From Styela clava (Eukaryota > Chordata > Ascidiacea > Stolidobranchia > Styelidae), in contig NC_135263.1 of assembly GCF_964204865.1 (NCBI RefSeq), positions 17,219,426 to 17,283,425 of the forward strand: a stretch of 64,000 nt of DNA, in the 5' to 3' direction. Positions 1-14,344 of the stretch are shown piece after piece; positions within the stretch are counted from its first letter, which is position 1, and each line of letters opens with the position of its first letter. Made by a program: the position numbers and the translations under genes. The notes under the pieces are model-generated. The model saw only the letters and a program-made list of their open reading frames with translations. It had not been told where the DNA came from and did no database searches.

Positions 1-3000
1 TCATAATCATTGTTTTCTCTTCTATTTTTGAGATATTTTCAACTGGAAACGATATCGTGACACCGACAAAAGAAGAAAAGTATTAACAGGGCTCGCCATG
101 GCTTTTTTGTTTTCAATATTTTATTTGTTATGATAGATTTAGATTCATTCCCCCCATTAGGAATACCCGCCCTTAGGAATAATAGAGTTTTTATTAGGCT
201 TAGATATTTTTAATGTTATTCTAGCTTCTCAGGCACACAACTATGAAGACACTGGGAAAATCAAGAAAAGACGGATAGAAGGAAAATCTACAAATTACAT
301 GTAAATATTTTTCGAATTTTATGAGGTCTAGATATTTTTAATGGTATTCTAGCTTCTCAGGCACAGAATTATGAAAAAGTAAGAAAAAGACTGATACAAG
401 GAAACAATGAAGAAATTAGGAAAAGACTTAAACAAGGAAAATCTACAAATTGAATGTAAATATTTTTCGAATTTTATGAGGCTTAGATATTTTTTATGGT
501 ATTCTAGCTTCTCAGGCACAGAATTATGAAGAAGTAATAAAGAGACTGATACAAGGAAACAATTAAGAAATTAGGAGAAGACTGAAACAAGGAAAATCCA
601 CAAATTGAATGTAAATATTTTTACAAATTTTAATAGGCTTAGATAATATCATCTTAGCTTCTCAGGCACGAAATTTTGAAGTCACTGAAGAAATTGAAAG
701 AAGACGGTACCAGAGACAAATCTAAAATACCGGTAAATATGTTACATTTGTTTCACTAGGCAGGCTTACTTTATTTTTGTTTTGTTTTCAATATTTTATT
801 TGTTATTAATAGCTTTAGATTCATTCCCCAAATTAGGAATACCCGATAGATTTAGATTCATTCCCCAAATTAGTAATACCCACCATTAGAAATGATAGGG
901 TTTTTATTAGGCTTAGATATTTTTAATGTTATTCTAGCTTCTCAGGCACACAACTATGAAGACACTGAAAAAGTCAAGAAAAGACGGATAGAAGGAAAAT
1001 CTACAAATTACATGTAAATATTTTTCGAATTGTATGAGGCTTAGATATTTTTAATGGTATTCTAGCTTCTCAGGCACAGAATTATGAAGAAGTAAGAAAA
1101 AGACTGATACAAGGAAACAATGAAGAAATTAGGAAAAGACTGAAACAAGGAATATCTACAAATTGAATGTAAATATTTTTACAAATTTTATTAGGCTTAG
1201 ATAATATTTTCTTAGCTTCTCAGGCACAGAATTATGAAGAAGTAAGAAAAAGACTGATACAAGGAAACAATCACGAAATTAGGAGAAGACTGAAACAAGG
1301 AAAATCTACAAATTGAATGTTTTTTTTTTTATAAATTTTATTAGGCTTAGATAATATTATCTTAGCTTCTCAGGCACAAAATTTTGAAGTCACTGAAGAA
1401 ATTGAAAGAAGATCGAACCAGAGACAAATCTAAAATACCGGTAAATATGTTACATTTGTTTCATTAAGCAGGCTTACTTTATTTTTTTTTATTTTTAATA
1501 TTTTATTTGTTATGGATAGATTTAGATTCATTCCTCAAATTAGGAATACCAGATAGATTTAGATTCATTCCCCAAATTAGAAATACACGCCATTAGAAAT
1601 AATAGGGTTTTTATTAGGCTTAGATATTTTTAATGTTTTTCTAGCTTCTCAGGCACACAACTATGAAGACACTGAAAAAGTCAAGAAAAGACGGATAGAA
1701 AAAAAATCTACAAATTCCATGTAAACATTTTTCGAATTTTATGAGGCCTAAATATTTTTAATGGTATTCTAGCTTCTCAGGAACGGAATTATGAAGAAGT
1801 AAGAAAAGACTGATACAAGGAAACAATGAAGAAATTAGGAAAAGACTGAAACAAGGAAAATCTACAAATTGAATGTAAATATTTTTACAAATTTTATTAG
1901 GCTTAGATAATATTATCTTAGCTTCTCAGGCACAGAATTTTGAAGGCACTGAAGAAAGTGAAAGAAGACGGAACCAGAGAAAAATCTAAAATACCGGTAA
2001 AAATGTTACGTTTGTTTCATTAGGCAGGCTTACTTTTTTATTTAATGTTCATTTCGATTTTAATTGGATATAATATTCTTTTCTAATTATATTATTACTG
2101 ATATAATAATGCACCAAGTATCATGTTTATTGCTGGCATATAATATTTAATAATGAAGCTCATTTTAATACTACGCTGTATCCATACTTGCCTATCTTAT
2201 TTGTCATAATCATTATTTTCTCTTCTATTTTTGAGATATTTTCAACTGGAAACGATATCGTGACACCGACAAAAGAAGAAAAGTATTAACAGGGCTCGCC
2301 ATGGCTTTTTTGTTTTTAATATTTCATTTGTTATAGATAGATTTAGAATTCTTTACCCCCATTAGGAATACCCGCCATTAAGAAGAATAGGGTTTTTATT
2401 AGGCTTAGATATTTTTAATGGTATTCTAGCTTCTCAGGCACACAACTATGAAGACACTGGAAAAAATCAAGAGAAGACGGATAGAAGGAAAATCTACAAA
2501 TTACATGTAAATATTTTTCAAATTTTATGAGGCTTAGATATTTTTTATGGTATTCTAGCTTCTCAGGCACAGAATTATGAAGAAGTAAGAAAAGACTGAT
2601 ACAAGGAAACAATCAAGAAATTAGGAGATGACTGAAACAAGGAAAATGTTGAATGTAATATTTTTGAATGTAAATATTTTTACAAATTTTCTTAGGCTTA
2701 GATAAAATTATCTTAGCTTCTCAGGCACGAAATTTTGAAGTCACTGAAGAAATTGAAAGAAGACGGAACCAGAGACAAATCTTAAATACCGGTAAATATG
2801 TTACATTTGTCTCACTAGGCGGCTTACTTTATTTTTGTTTTGTTTTTAATATTTTATTTGTTATAGATAGCTTTAGATTCATTCCCCAAATTATTAATAC
2901 CCGCCATTAGAAATGATAGGGTTTTTATTAGGCTTAGATATTTTTAATGTTATTCTAGCTTCTCAGGCACACAACTATGAAGACACTGAAAAGTCAAGAA

Positions 3001-6000
3001 AAGACGGATAGAAGGAAAATCTACAAATTACATGTAAATATTTTTCGAATTTTATGAGGCTTAGATATTTTTAATGGTATACTAGCTTCTCAGGCACGGA
3101 ATTATGAAGAAGTAAGAAAAGATTGATACAAGGAAACAATGAAGAAATTAGGAAAAGACTGAAACAAGGAAAATCTACAAATTGAATGTAAATATTTTTA
3201 CAAATTTTATTAGACTTAGATATTGTTAATATTTTCTTAGCTTCTCAGGCACAGAACTTTGAAGGCACTGAAGAAAGTGAAAGAAGACGGAACCAGAGAA
3301 AAATCTAAAATACCGGTAAATGTGTTACATTTGCTTCATTAGGCATCATTAGGCAAGCTAACTTTTTCATTTAGTGTTCATTTCGATTTTAATTGGATAT
3401 AATGTTTTTTCTAATTATATTATTACTGATACAATAATGCACCAAGTATCGTGTTTATTGCTGGCAATTATTTAATAATAAAGCTCTTTTTATTACTATG
3501 CTGTATCCATACTTGCCTATCTTATTTGTCATAATCATTATTTTCTCTTCTATTTTTGAGATATTTTCAACTGGAAACGATATCGTGACACCGACAAAAG
3601 AAGAAAAGTATTAACAGGGCTAGCCATGGCTTTTTTGTTTTTAATATTTTATTTGTTATAGATAGATTTAGATTCTTTACCCTCATTAGGAATACCCGCC
3701 ATTAGGAAGAATAGGGTTTTTATTAGGCTTAGATATTTTTAATGGTATTCTAGCTTCTCAGGCACAAAACTATGAAGACACTGGAAAAATGAAGAAAAGA
3801 CCGATAGAAGAAAAATCTACAAATTACATGTAAATATTTTTCGAATTTTATGAGGCTTAGATATTTTTAATGGTATTCTAGCTTCTCAGGCACAGAATTA
3901 TGAAGAAGTAAGAAAAAGACTGATACAAGGAAACAATGAAGAAATTAGGAAAAGACAAGGAAAATCTACAAATTGAATGTAAATATTTTTACAAATTTTA
4001 TTAGGCCTAGATATTGTTAATATTATCTTAGCTTCTCAGGCACAGAATTTTGAAGGCACTTAAGAAAGTGAAAGAAGACGAAACCAGAGACAAATCTAAA
4101 ATACCGGTAAATATGTTACATTTGTTTCATTAGACAGGCTTACTTTTTCCATTTAGTGTTCATTTCGATTTTAATTGGATATAATATTTTTTCTAACAAT
4201 ATTATTACTTATACAATAATGTACCAAGTATTATGTTTATTGCTGGCATTTAATATGTATTAATAAAGCTCTTTTTAGTACTATGCTGTATCCATACTTG
4301 CCTATCTTATTTGTCATAATCATTATTTTCTCTTCTATTCTTGAGATATTTTCAACTGGAAACGATATCGTGACACCGACAAAAGAAGAAAAGTATTGAC
4401 AGGGCTAGCCATGGCTTTTTTGTTTTTAATATTTTATTTGGTATAGATAGATTTAGAATCTTTACCCCCATTAGGAATACCCGTCATTAGGAAGAAAAGG
4501 GTTTTTATTAGACTTAGATATTTTTAATGGTATTCTAGCTTCTCAGGCACAAAACTATGAAGACACTGGAAAAATCAGGAAAAGACGGATAGAAGGAAAA
4601 TCTACAAATTACATGTAAATATTTTTCGAATTTTATGAGGCTTAGATATTTTTAATGGTATTCTAGCTTTTCAGGCACAGAATTATGAAGAAGTAAGAAA
4701 AGACTGATACAAGGAAACAATGAAGAAATTAGGAAAAGACTGAAACAAGGAAAATCTACAAATTGAATGTAAATATTTTTACAAATTTTATTAGACCTAG
4801 ATAATATTATCTTAGCTTCTCGGGCACAAAATTTTGAAGTCACTGAAGAAATTGAAAGAAGACCGAACCAGAGACAAATCTAAAATACCGGTAAATATGT
4901 TACATTTGTTTCATTAAGCAGGCTTACTTTATTTTTTTTTTGTTTTTAATATTTTATTTGTTATAGATAGATTTAGATTCATTCCTCAAATTAGGAATAC
5001 CCGATAGATTTAGATTCATTCCCCAAATTAGAAATACCCGCCATTAGAAATAATAGGGTTTTTATTAGGCTTAGATATTTTAATGTTTTTCTAGCTTCTC
5101 AGGCACACAACCATGAAGACACTGAAAAAGTCAAGAAAAGACGGATAGAAGGAAAATCTACAAATTACATGTAAATATTTTTCGATTTTTATGAGGCTTA
5201 AATATTTTTAATGGTATTCCAGCTTCTCAGGCACGGAATTATGAAGAAGTAAGAAAAGACTGATACAAGGAAACATTGAAGAAATTAGGAAAAGACTGAA
5301 ACAAGGAAAATCTACAAATTGAATGTAAATATTTTTACAAATTTTATTAGGCTTAGATAATATTATCTTAGCTTCTCAGGCACAGAATTTTGAAGGCACT
5401 GAAGAAAGTGAAAGAAGACGGAACCAGAGAAAAATCTAAAATACCGGTAAATATGTTACATTTGTTTCATTGGGCAGGCTTACTTTTTTATTTAGTGTTC
5501 ATTTCGATTTTAATTGGATATAATGTTTTTTCTAATTATATTAATACTGACACAATAATTCACCAAGTATTTTGTTTATTGCTGGCATTTATTATTTAAT
5601 AATAAAGCTCTTTTTAGTACTATACTGTATCCATACTTGCCTATCTTATTTGTCATAATCTTTATTTTCTCTTCTATTTCTGAGATATTTTCAACTGGAA
5701 ACGATATCGTGTCACCGACAAAAGAAGAAAAGTATTAACAGGGCTAGCCATGGCTTTTTTGTTTTTAATATTTCATTTGTTATAGATAGATTTAGATTCT
5801 TTACCCCCATTAGGAATACCCGCCATTAGGAAGAATAGGGTTTTTATTAGGCTTAGGTATTTTTAATGGTATTCTAGCTTTTCAGGCACAAAACTATGAA
5901 GACACTGAAAAAATCAGGAAAAGACGGATAGAAGGAAAATCTACAAATTATATGTAAATATTTTTCGAATTTTATGAGGCTCAGATATTTTTAATGGTAT

Positions 6001-7733
6001 TTTAGCTTTTCAGGCACAGAATTATGAAGAAGTAAGAAAAGACTGATTCAAGGAAACGATGAAGAAATTAGGAAAAGACTGAAACAAGGAAAATCTACAA
6101 ATTGAATGTAAATATTTTTACAAATTTTATTAGGCCTAGATAATATTATCTTAGCTTCCCAGGCACAAAATTTTGAAGTCACTGAAGAAATTGAAAGAAG
6201 ACCGAACCAGAGACAAATCTAAAATACCGGTAAATATGTTACATTTGTTTCATTAAGCAGGCTTACTTCATTTTTTTTTTTGTTTTTAATATTTTATTTG
6301 TTATAGATAGATTTAGATTCATTCCCCAAATTAGAAATACCCGCCATTAGAAATAATAGGGTTTTTATTAGGCTTAGATATTTTAATGTTTTTCTAGCTT
6401 CTCAGGCACACAACCATGAAGACACTGAAAAAGTCAAGAAAAGACGGATAGAAGGAAAATCTACAAATTACATGTAAATATTTTTCGATTTTTATGAGGT
6501 TTAAATATTTTTAATGGTATTCTAGCTTCTCAGGCACGGAATTATGAAGAAGTAAGAAAAGACTGATACAAGGGAACAATGAAGAAATTAGGAAAAGACT
6601 GAAACAAGGAAAATCTACGAATTGAATGTAAATATTTTTACTAATTTTATTAGGCTTAGATAATATTATCTTAGCTTCTCAGGCACAGAATTTTGAAGGC
6701 ACTGAAGAAAGTGAAAGAAGACGGAACCAGAGAAAAATCTAAAATACCGGTAAATATGTTACATTTGTTTCATTGGGCAGGCTCACTTTTTTATTTAGTG
6801 TTCATTTCGATTTTAATTGGATATAATGTTTCTCTAATTATATTATTACTGACACAATAATGCACCAAGTATTATGTTTATTGCTGGCATTTAATATTTA
6901 ATAATAAAGCTCTTTTTAGTACTATACTGTATCCATACTTGCCTATCTTATTTGTCATAATCATTATTTTCTCTTCTATTTTTGAGATATTTTCAACTGG
7001 AAACGATATCGTGTCACCGACAAAAGAAGAAAAGTATTAACAGGGCTAACCATGGCTTTTCTTGTTTTTATTATTTTATTTGTTATAGATAGATTTTGAT
7101 TCTTACCCCCATTAGGAATACCCGCCATTAGGAAGAATAGGGTTTTTCTTAGGCTTAGATATTTTTAATGGTATTCTAGCTTCTCAGGCACAAAACTATG
7201 AAGACACTGGAAAAATCAGAAAAAGACGGATAGAAGGAAAATCTACAAATTACATGTAAATATTTTTCGAATTTTATGAGGCTTAGATATTTTTTATGGT
7301 ATTCTAGCTTCTCAGGCACAGAATTATGAAGAAGTAAGAAAAAACTGATACAAGGAAACAATGAAGAAATTAGAAGACTGAAACAAGGAAAATCCACAAA
7401 TTGAATGTAAATATTTTTACAAATTTTATTAGGCTTAGATAATATTATCTTAGCTTCTCAGGCACAGAATTTTGAAGGCACTGAAGAAATTGAAAGAAGA
7501 CTGAACCAGAGACAAATCTAAAATACCGGTAAATATGTTACATTTGTTTCACTAGGCAGGCTTACTTTATTTTTTTTTTGTTTTTAATATTTTATTTGTT
7601 ATAGATAGCTTTAAATTCATTCCCCAAATTAGGAATATCCGATAGATTTAGATTCATTCCCCAAATTATTAATACCCGCCATTAGAAATAATAGGGTTTT
7701 TATTAGGCTTAGATATTTTTAATGTTATTCTAG

Positions 7734-7890
7734 CTTCTCAGGCACAGAATTATGAAGAAGTAAGAAAAGACTGATACAAGGAAACAATGAAGAAATTAGG
7801 AAAAGACTTCTCAGGCACAAAATTATGAAGAAGTAAGAAAAGACTGATACAAGGAAACAATGAAGAAATTAGGAAAAGCTTCTCAGGCAC
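7734..7890 (+). repeat. Compacted modules without spacers
   Basis: CTTCTCAGGCAC starts occur at 7734, 7807 and 7879, only 73 and 72 bp apart. Here the purine-rich modules are joined directly, without the AT-rich spacer seen elsewhere. The junctions lie where the module tail AGGAAAAGACT has switched into the next CTTCTCAGG head, probably by recombination at a shared short sequence. Confidence 0.8.
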
Positions 7891-10660
7891 AAAATTTTGA
7901 AGTCACTGAAGAAATTGAAAGAAGACCGAACCAGAGACAAATCTAAAATACCGGTAAATATGTTACATTTGTTTCATTAAGCAGGCTTACTTTATTTTTT
8001 TTTGTTTTTAATATTTTATTTGTTATAGATAGATTTAGATTCATTCCTCAAATTAGGAATACCCGATAGATTTAGATTCATTCCCCAAATTAGAAATACC
8101 CGCCATTAGAAATAATAGGGTTTTTATTAGGCTTAGATATTTTAATGTTTTTCTAGCTTCTCAGGCACACAACCATGAAGACACTGAAAAAGTCAAGAAA
8201 AGACGGATAGAAGGAAAATCTACAAATTACATGTAAATATTTTTCGATTTTTATGAGGCTTAAATATTTTTAATGGTATTCCAGCTTCTCAGGCACGGAA
8301 TTATGAAGAAGTAAGAAAAGACTGATACAAGGAAACAATGAAGAAATTAGGAAAAGACTGAAACAAGGAAAATCTACAAATTGAATGTAAATATTTTTAC
8401 AAATTTTATTAGGCTTAGATAATATTATCTTAGCTTCTCAGGCACAGAATTTTGAAGGCACTGAAGAAAGTGAAAGAAGACGGAACCAGAGAAAAATCTA
8501 AAATACCGGTAAATATGTTACATTTGTTTCATTGGGCAGGCTTACTTTTTTATTTAGTGTTCATTTCGATTTTAATTGGATATAGTGTTTTTTTCTAATT
8601 ATATTAATACTGACACAATAATTCACCAAGTATTTTGTTTATTGCTGGCATTTATTATTTAATAATAAAGCTCATTTTAGTACTATACTGTATCCATACT
8701 TGCCTATCTTATTTGTCATAATCATTATTTTCTCTTCTATTTTTGAGATATTTTCAACTGGAAACGATATCGTGTCACCGACAAAAGAAGAAAAATATTA
8801 ACAGGGCTAGCCATGGCTTTTTTGTTTTTATTATTTCATTTGTTATAGATAGATTTAGATTCTTTACCCCCATTAGGAATACCCGCCATTAGGAAGAATA
8901 GGGTTTTTATTAGGCTTAGGTATTTTTAATGGTATTCTAGCTTTTCAGGCACAAAACTATGAAGACACTGAAAAAATCAGGAAAAGACGGATAGAAGGAA
9001 AATCTACAAATTATATGCAAATATTTTTCGAATTTTATGAGGCTCAGATATTTTTAATGGTATTTTAGCTTTTCAGGCACAGAATTATGAAGAAGTAAGA
9101 AAAGACTGATTCAAGGAAACGATGAAGAAATTAGGAAAAGACTGAAACAAGGAAAATCTACAAATTGAATGTAAATATTTTTACAAATTTTATTAGGCCT
9201 AGATAATATTATCTTAGCTTCCCAGGCACAAAATTTTGAAGTCACTGAAGAAATTGAAAGAAGACCGAACCAGAGACAAATCTAAAATACCGGTAAATAT
9301 GTTACATTTGTTTCATTAAGCAGACTTACTTTATTTTTTTTTTGTTTTCAATATTTTATTTGTTATAGATAGATTTAGATTCATTCCTCAAATTAGGAAT
9401 ACCCGATAGATTTAGATTCATTCCCCAAATTAGAAATACCCGCCATTAGAAATAATAGGGTTTTTATTAGGCTTAGATATTTTAATGTTTTTCTAGCTTC
9501 TCAGGCACACAACCATGAAGACACTGAAAAAGTCAAGAAAAGACGGATAGAAGGAAAATCTACAAATTACATGTAAATATTTTTCGATTTTTATGAGGCT
9601 TAAATATTTTTAATGGTATTCTAGCTTCTCAGGCACGGAATTATGAAGAAGTAAGAAAAGACTGATACAAGGAAACAATGAAGAAATTAGGAAAAGACTG
9701 AAACAAGGAAAATCTACAAATTGAATGTAAATATTTTTACAAATTTTATTAGGCCTAGATAATATTATCTTAGCTTCCCAGGCACAAAATTTTGAAGTCA
9801 CTGAAGAAATTGAAAGAAGACCGAACCAGAGACAAATCTAAAATACCGGTAAATATGTTACATTTGTTTCATTAAGCAGGCTTACTTTATTTTTTGTTTT
9901 TGTTTTTAATATTTTATTTTTATAGATAGATTTAGATTCATTCCTCAAATTAGGAATACCCGATAGATTTAGATTCATTCCCCAAATTAGAAATACCCGC
10001 CATTAGAAATAATAGGGTTTTTATTAAGCTTAGATATTTTAATGTTTTTCTAGCTTCTCAGGCACACAACCATGAAGACACTGAAAAAGTCAAGAAAAGA
10101 CGGATAGAAGGAAAATCTACAAATTACATGTAAATATTTTTCGATTTTTATGAGGCTTAAATATTTTTAATGGTATTCTAGCTTCTCAGGCACGGAATTA
10201 TGAAGAAGTAAGAAAAGACTGATACAAGGAAACAATGAAGAAATTAGGAAAAGACTGAAACTAGGAAAATCTACGAATTGAATGTAAATATTTTTACTAA
10301 TTTTATTAGGCTTAGATAATATTATCTTAGCTTCTCAGGCACAGAATTTTGAAGGCACTGAAGAAAGTGAAAGAAGACGGAACCAGAGAAAAATCTAAAA
10401 TACCGGTAAATATGTTACATTTGTTTCATTGGGCAGGCTCACTTTTTTATTTAGTGTTCATTTCGATTTTAATTGGATATAATGTTTTTCTAATTATATT
10501 ATTACTGACACAATAATGCACCAAGTATTATGTTTATTGCTGGCATTTAATATTTAATAATAAAGCTCTTTTTAGTACTATACTGTATCCATACTTGCCT
10601 ATCTTATTTGTCATAATCATTATTTTCTCTTCTATTTTTGAGATATTTTCAACTGGAAAC

Positions 10661-12515
10661 GATATCGTGTCACTCACAAAAGAAGAAAAGTATTAACAGG
10701 GCTAACCATGGCTTTTCTTGTTTTTAATATTTTATTTGTTATAGATAGATTTTGATTCTTACCCCCATTAGGAATACCCGCCATTAGGAAGAATAGGGTT
10801 TTTATTAGACTTAGATATTTTTAATGGTATTCTAGCTTCTCAGGCACAAAACTATGAAGACACTGGAAAAATCAGAAAAAGACGGATAGAAGGAAAATCT
10901 ACAAATTACATGTAAATATTTTTCGAATTTTATGAGGCTTAGATATTTTTTATGGTATTCTAGCTTCTCAGGCACAGAATTATGGAGAAGTAAGAAAAAA
11001 CTGATACAAGGAAACAATGAAGAAATTAGAAGACTGAAACAAGGAAAATCCACAAATTGAATGTAAATATTTTTACAAATTTTATTAGGCTTAGATAATA
11101 TTATCTTAGCTTCTCAGGCACAGAATTTTGAAGGCACTGAAGAAATTGAAAGAAGACGGAACCAGAGACAAATCTAAAATACCGGTAAATATGTTACATT
11201 TGTTTCACTAGGTAGGCTTACTTTATTTTTTTTTTGTTTTTAATATTTTATTTGTTATAGATAGCTTTAGATTCATTCCCCAAATTATTAATACCCGCCA
11301 TTAGAAATAATAGGGTTTTTATTAGGCTTAGATATTTTTAATGTTGTTCTAGCTTCTCAGGCACACAACTATGAAGACATCGAAAAAGTCAAGAAAAGAC
11401 GGATATAAGGAAAATCTACAAATTACATGTAAATATTTTTCGAATTTTTGAGGCTTAGATATTTTTAATGGTATTCTAGCTTCTCAGGCACAGAATTATG
11501 AAGAAAAAGACTGATACAAGGAAACAATGAAGAAATTAGGAAAAGACTGAAACAAGGAAAATCTACAAATTGAATGTGAATAATTTTACAAATTTTATTA
11601 GGCTTAGATATTGTTAATATTTTCTTAGCTTCTCAGGCAAAGAATTTTGAAGGCACTGAAGAAAGTGAAAGAAGACGGAACCAGAGACAAATCTAAAATA
11701 CCGGTAAATATGTTACATTTGTTTCATTAAGCAGGCTTACTTTATTTTTTTTTTTGTTTTTAATATTTTATTTGTTATAGATAGATTTAGATTCATTCCT
11801 CAAATTAGGAATACCCGATAGATTTAGATTCATTCCCCAAATTAGAAATACCCGCCATTAGAAATAATAGGGTTTTTATTAGGCTTAGATATTTTAATGT
11901 TTTTCTAGCTTCTCAGGCACACAACCATGAAGACACTGAAAAAGTCAAGAAAAGACGGATAGAAGGAAAATCTACAAATTACATGTAAATATTTTTCGAT
12001 TTTTATGAGGCTTAAATATTTTTAATGGTATTCTAGCTTCTCAGGCACGGAATTATGAAGAAGTAAGAAAAGACTGATACAAGGAAACAATGAAGAAATT
12101 AGGAAAAGACTGAAACTAGGAAAATCTACGAATTGAATGTAAATATTTTTACTAATTTTATTAGGCTTAGATAATATTATCTTAGCTTCTCAGGCACAGA
12201 ATTTTGAAGGCACTGAAGAAAGTGAAAGAAGACGGAACCAGAGAAAAATCTAAAATACCGGTAAATATGTTACATTTGTTTCATTGGGCAGGCTCACTTT
12301 TTTATTTAGTGTTCATTTCGATTTTAATTGGATATAATGTTTTTCTAATTATATTATTACTGACACAATAATGCACCAAGTATTATGTTTATTGCTGGCA
12401 TTTAATATTTAATAATAAAGCTCTCTTTAGTACTATACTGTATCCATACTTGCCTATCTTATTTGTCATAATCATTATTTTCTCATCTGTTTTTGAGATA
12501 TTTTCAACTGGAAAC
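10661..12515 (+). repeat. Long higher-order repeat copy (1855 bp)
   Basis: This landmark-to-landmark unit is nearly repeated by its neighbours. The 222-bp stretches at 7176-7397, 10832-11053, 12687-12908 and 16287-16508 translate identically on the minus strand. They are offset by 3656, 1855 and 3600 bp, that is about one or two 1.8-kb units. Such uniformity inside the array, against diverged copies at the right edge, fits recent unequal crossing-over or gene conversion. Confidence 0.8.
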
Positions 12516-13552
12516 GATATCGTGTCACTCACAAAAGAAGAAAAGTATTAACAGGGCTAACCATGGCTTTTCTTGTTTTTAATATTTCATTTGTTATAGA
12601 TAGATTTTGATTCTTACCCCCATTAGGAATACCCGCCATTAGGAAGAATAGGGTTTTTCTTAGGCTTAGATATTTTTAATGGTATTCTAGCTTCTCAGGC
12701 ACAAAACTATGAAGACACTGGAAAAATCAGAAAAAGACGGATAGAAGGAAAATCTACAAATTACATGTAAATATTTTTCGAATTTTATGAGGCTTAGATA
12801 TTTTTTATGGTATTCTAGCTTCTCAGGCACAGAATTATGAAGAAGTAAGAAAAAACTGATACAAGGAAACAATGAAGAAATTAGAAGACTGAAACAAGGA
12901 AAATCCACAAATTGAATGTAAATATTTTTACAAATTTTATTAGGCTTAGATAATATTATCTTAGCTTCTCAGGCACAGAATTTTGAAGGCACTGAAGAAA
13001 TTGAAAGAAGACGGAACCAGAGACAAATCTAAAATACCGGTAAATATGTTACATTTGTTTCACTAGGCAGGCTTACTTTATTTTTTTTTTGTTTTCAATA
13101 TTTTATTTGTTATAGATAGCTTTAGATTCATTCCCCAAATTAGGAATACCCGATAGATTTAGATTCATTCCCCAAATTATTAATACCCGCCATTAGAAAT
13201 AATAGGGTTTTTATTAGGCTTAGATATTTTTAATGTTATTCTAGCTTCTCAGGCACACAACTATGAAGACATCGAAAAAGTCAAGAAAAGACGGATATAA
13301 GGAAAATCTACAAATTACATGTAAATATTTTTCGAATTTTATGAGGATATTTTTAATGGTATTCTAGCTTCTCAGGCACAGAATTATGAAGAAAAAGAAT
13401 GATACAAGGAAACAATGAAGAAATTAGGAAAAGACTGAAACAAGGAAAATCTACAAATTGAATTTTTAGTACTATGCTGTATCCATACTTGCCTATCTTA
13501 TTTGTCATAATCATTATTTTCTCTTCTATTTTTGAGATTTTCAACTGGAAAC

Positions 13553-14344
13553 GATATCGTGACACCGACAAAAGAAGAAAAGTATTAACAGGGCTAGCCA
13601 TGGCTTTTTTGTTTTTAATATTTTATTTGTCATAGATAGATTTAGATTCTTTACCCCCATTAGGAATACCCGTCATTAGGAAGAATAGGGTTTATATTAG
13701 GCTTAGATATTTTAATGGTATTCTAGCTTCTCAGGCACAAAACTATGAAGACATCGAAAAAGTCAAGAAAAGACGGATATAAGGAAAATCTACAAATTAC
13801 ATGTAAATATTTTTCGAATTTTATGAGGCTTAGATATTTTTAATGGTATTCTAGCTTCTCAGGCACAGAATTATGAAGAAAAAGACTGATACAAGGAAAC
13901 AATGAAGAAATTAGGAAAAGACTGAAACAAGGAAAATCTACAAATTGAATGTAAATAATTTTACAAATTTTATTAGGCTTAGATATTGTTAATATTTTCT
14001 TAGCTTCTCAGGCACAGAATTTTGAAGGCACTGAAGAAAGTGAAAGAAGACGGAACCAGAGACAAATCTAAAATACCGGTAAATATGTTACATTTGTTTC
14101 ATTAGGCATCATTAGGCAAGCTTACTTTTTCATTTAGTGTTCATTTCGATTTTAATTGGATTAAATGTTTTTTCTAATTATATTACTACTGATACAATAA
14201 TGCACCAAGTATCATGTTTATTGCTGGCATTTAATATTTAATAATAAAGCTCTTTTTAGTACTATGCTGTATCCATACTTGCCTATCTTATTTGTCATAA
14301 TCATTATTTTCTCTTCTATTTTTGAGATATTTTCAACTGGAAAC
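13553..14344 (+). repeat. Representative basic unit of the array (792 bp)
   Basis: This is one short landmark-to-landmark unit. After the GATATCG landmark and the CCATTAGGAATACCCG segment, an A module starts at 13727, a B module at 13855 and a C module at 14004. A tail follows (TTCGATTTTAATTGGAT, then GCACCAAGTATCATG, then an AATAATAAAGCTC stretch) and leads into the next landmark. A-to-B spacing is 128 bp and B-to-C is 149 bp. The unit at 3579-4363 (785 bp) has the same design. The longer units contain extra A/B/C modules. Confidence 0.85.

Noticed and set aside
5390..5599. 69-residue frame starting MKALKKVKEDGT with hydrophobic end, within the array
   Set aside because: The same repeat segment in other copies (for example near 6690 and 8455) is broken by stops or shifts. 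It is one chance-open copy of a tandem repeat, not a conserved gene.
13353..13601. 82-residue minus-strand frame beginning MASPVNTFLLL
   Set aside because: It spans a rearranged junction of the array. The equivalent region in other units is interrupted.
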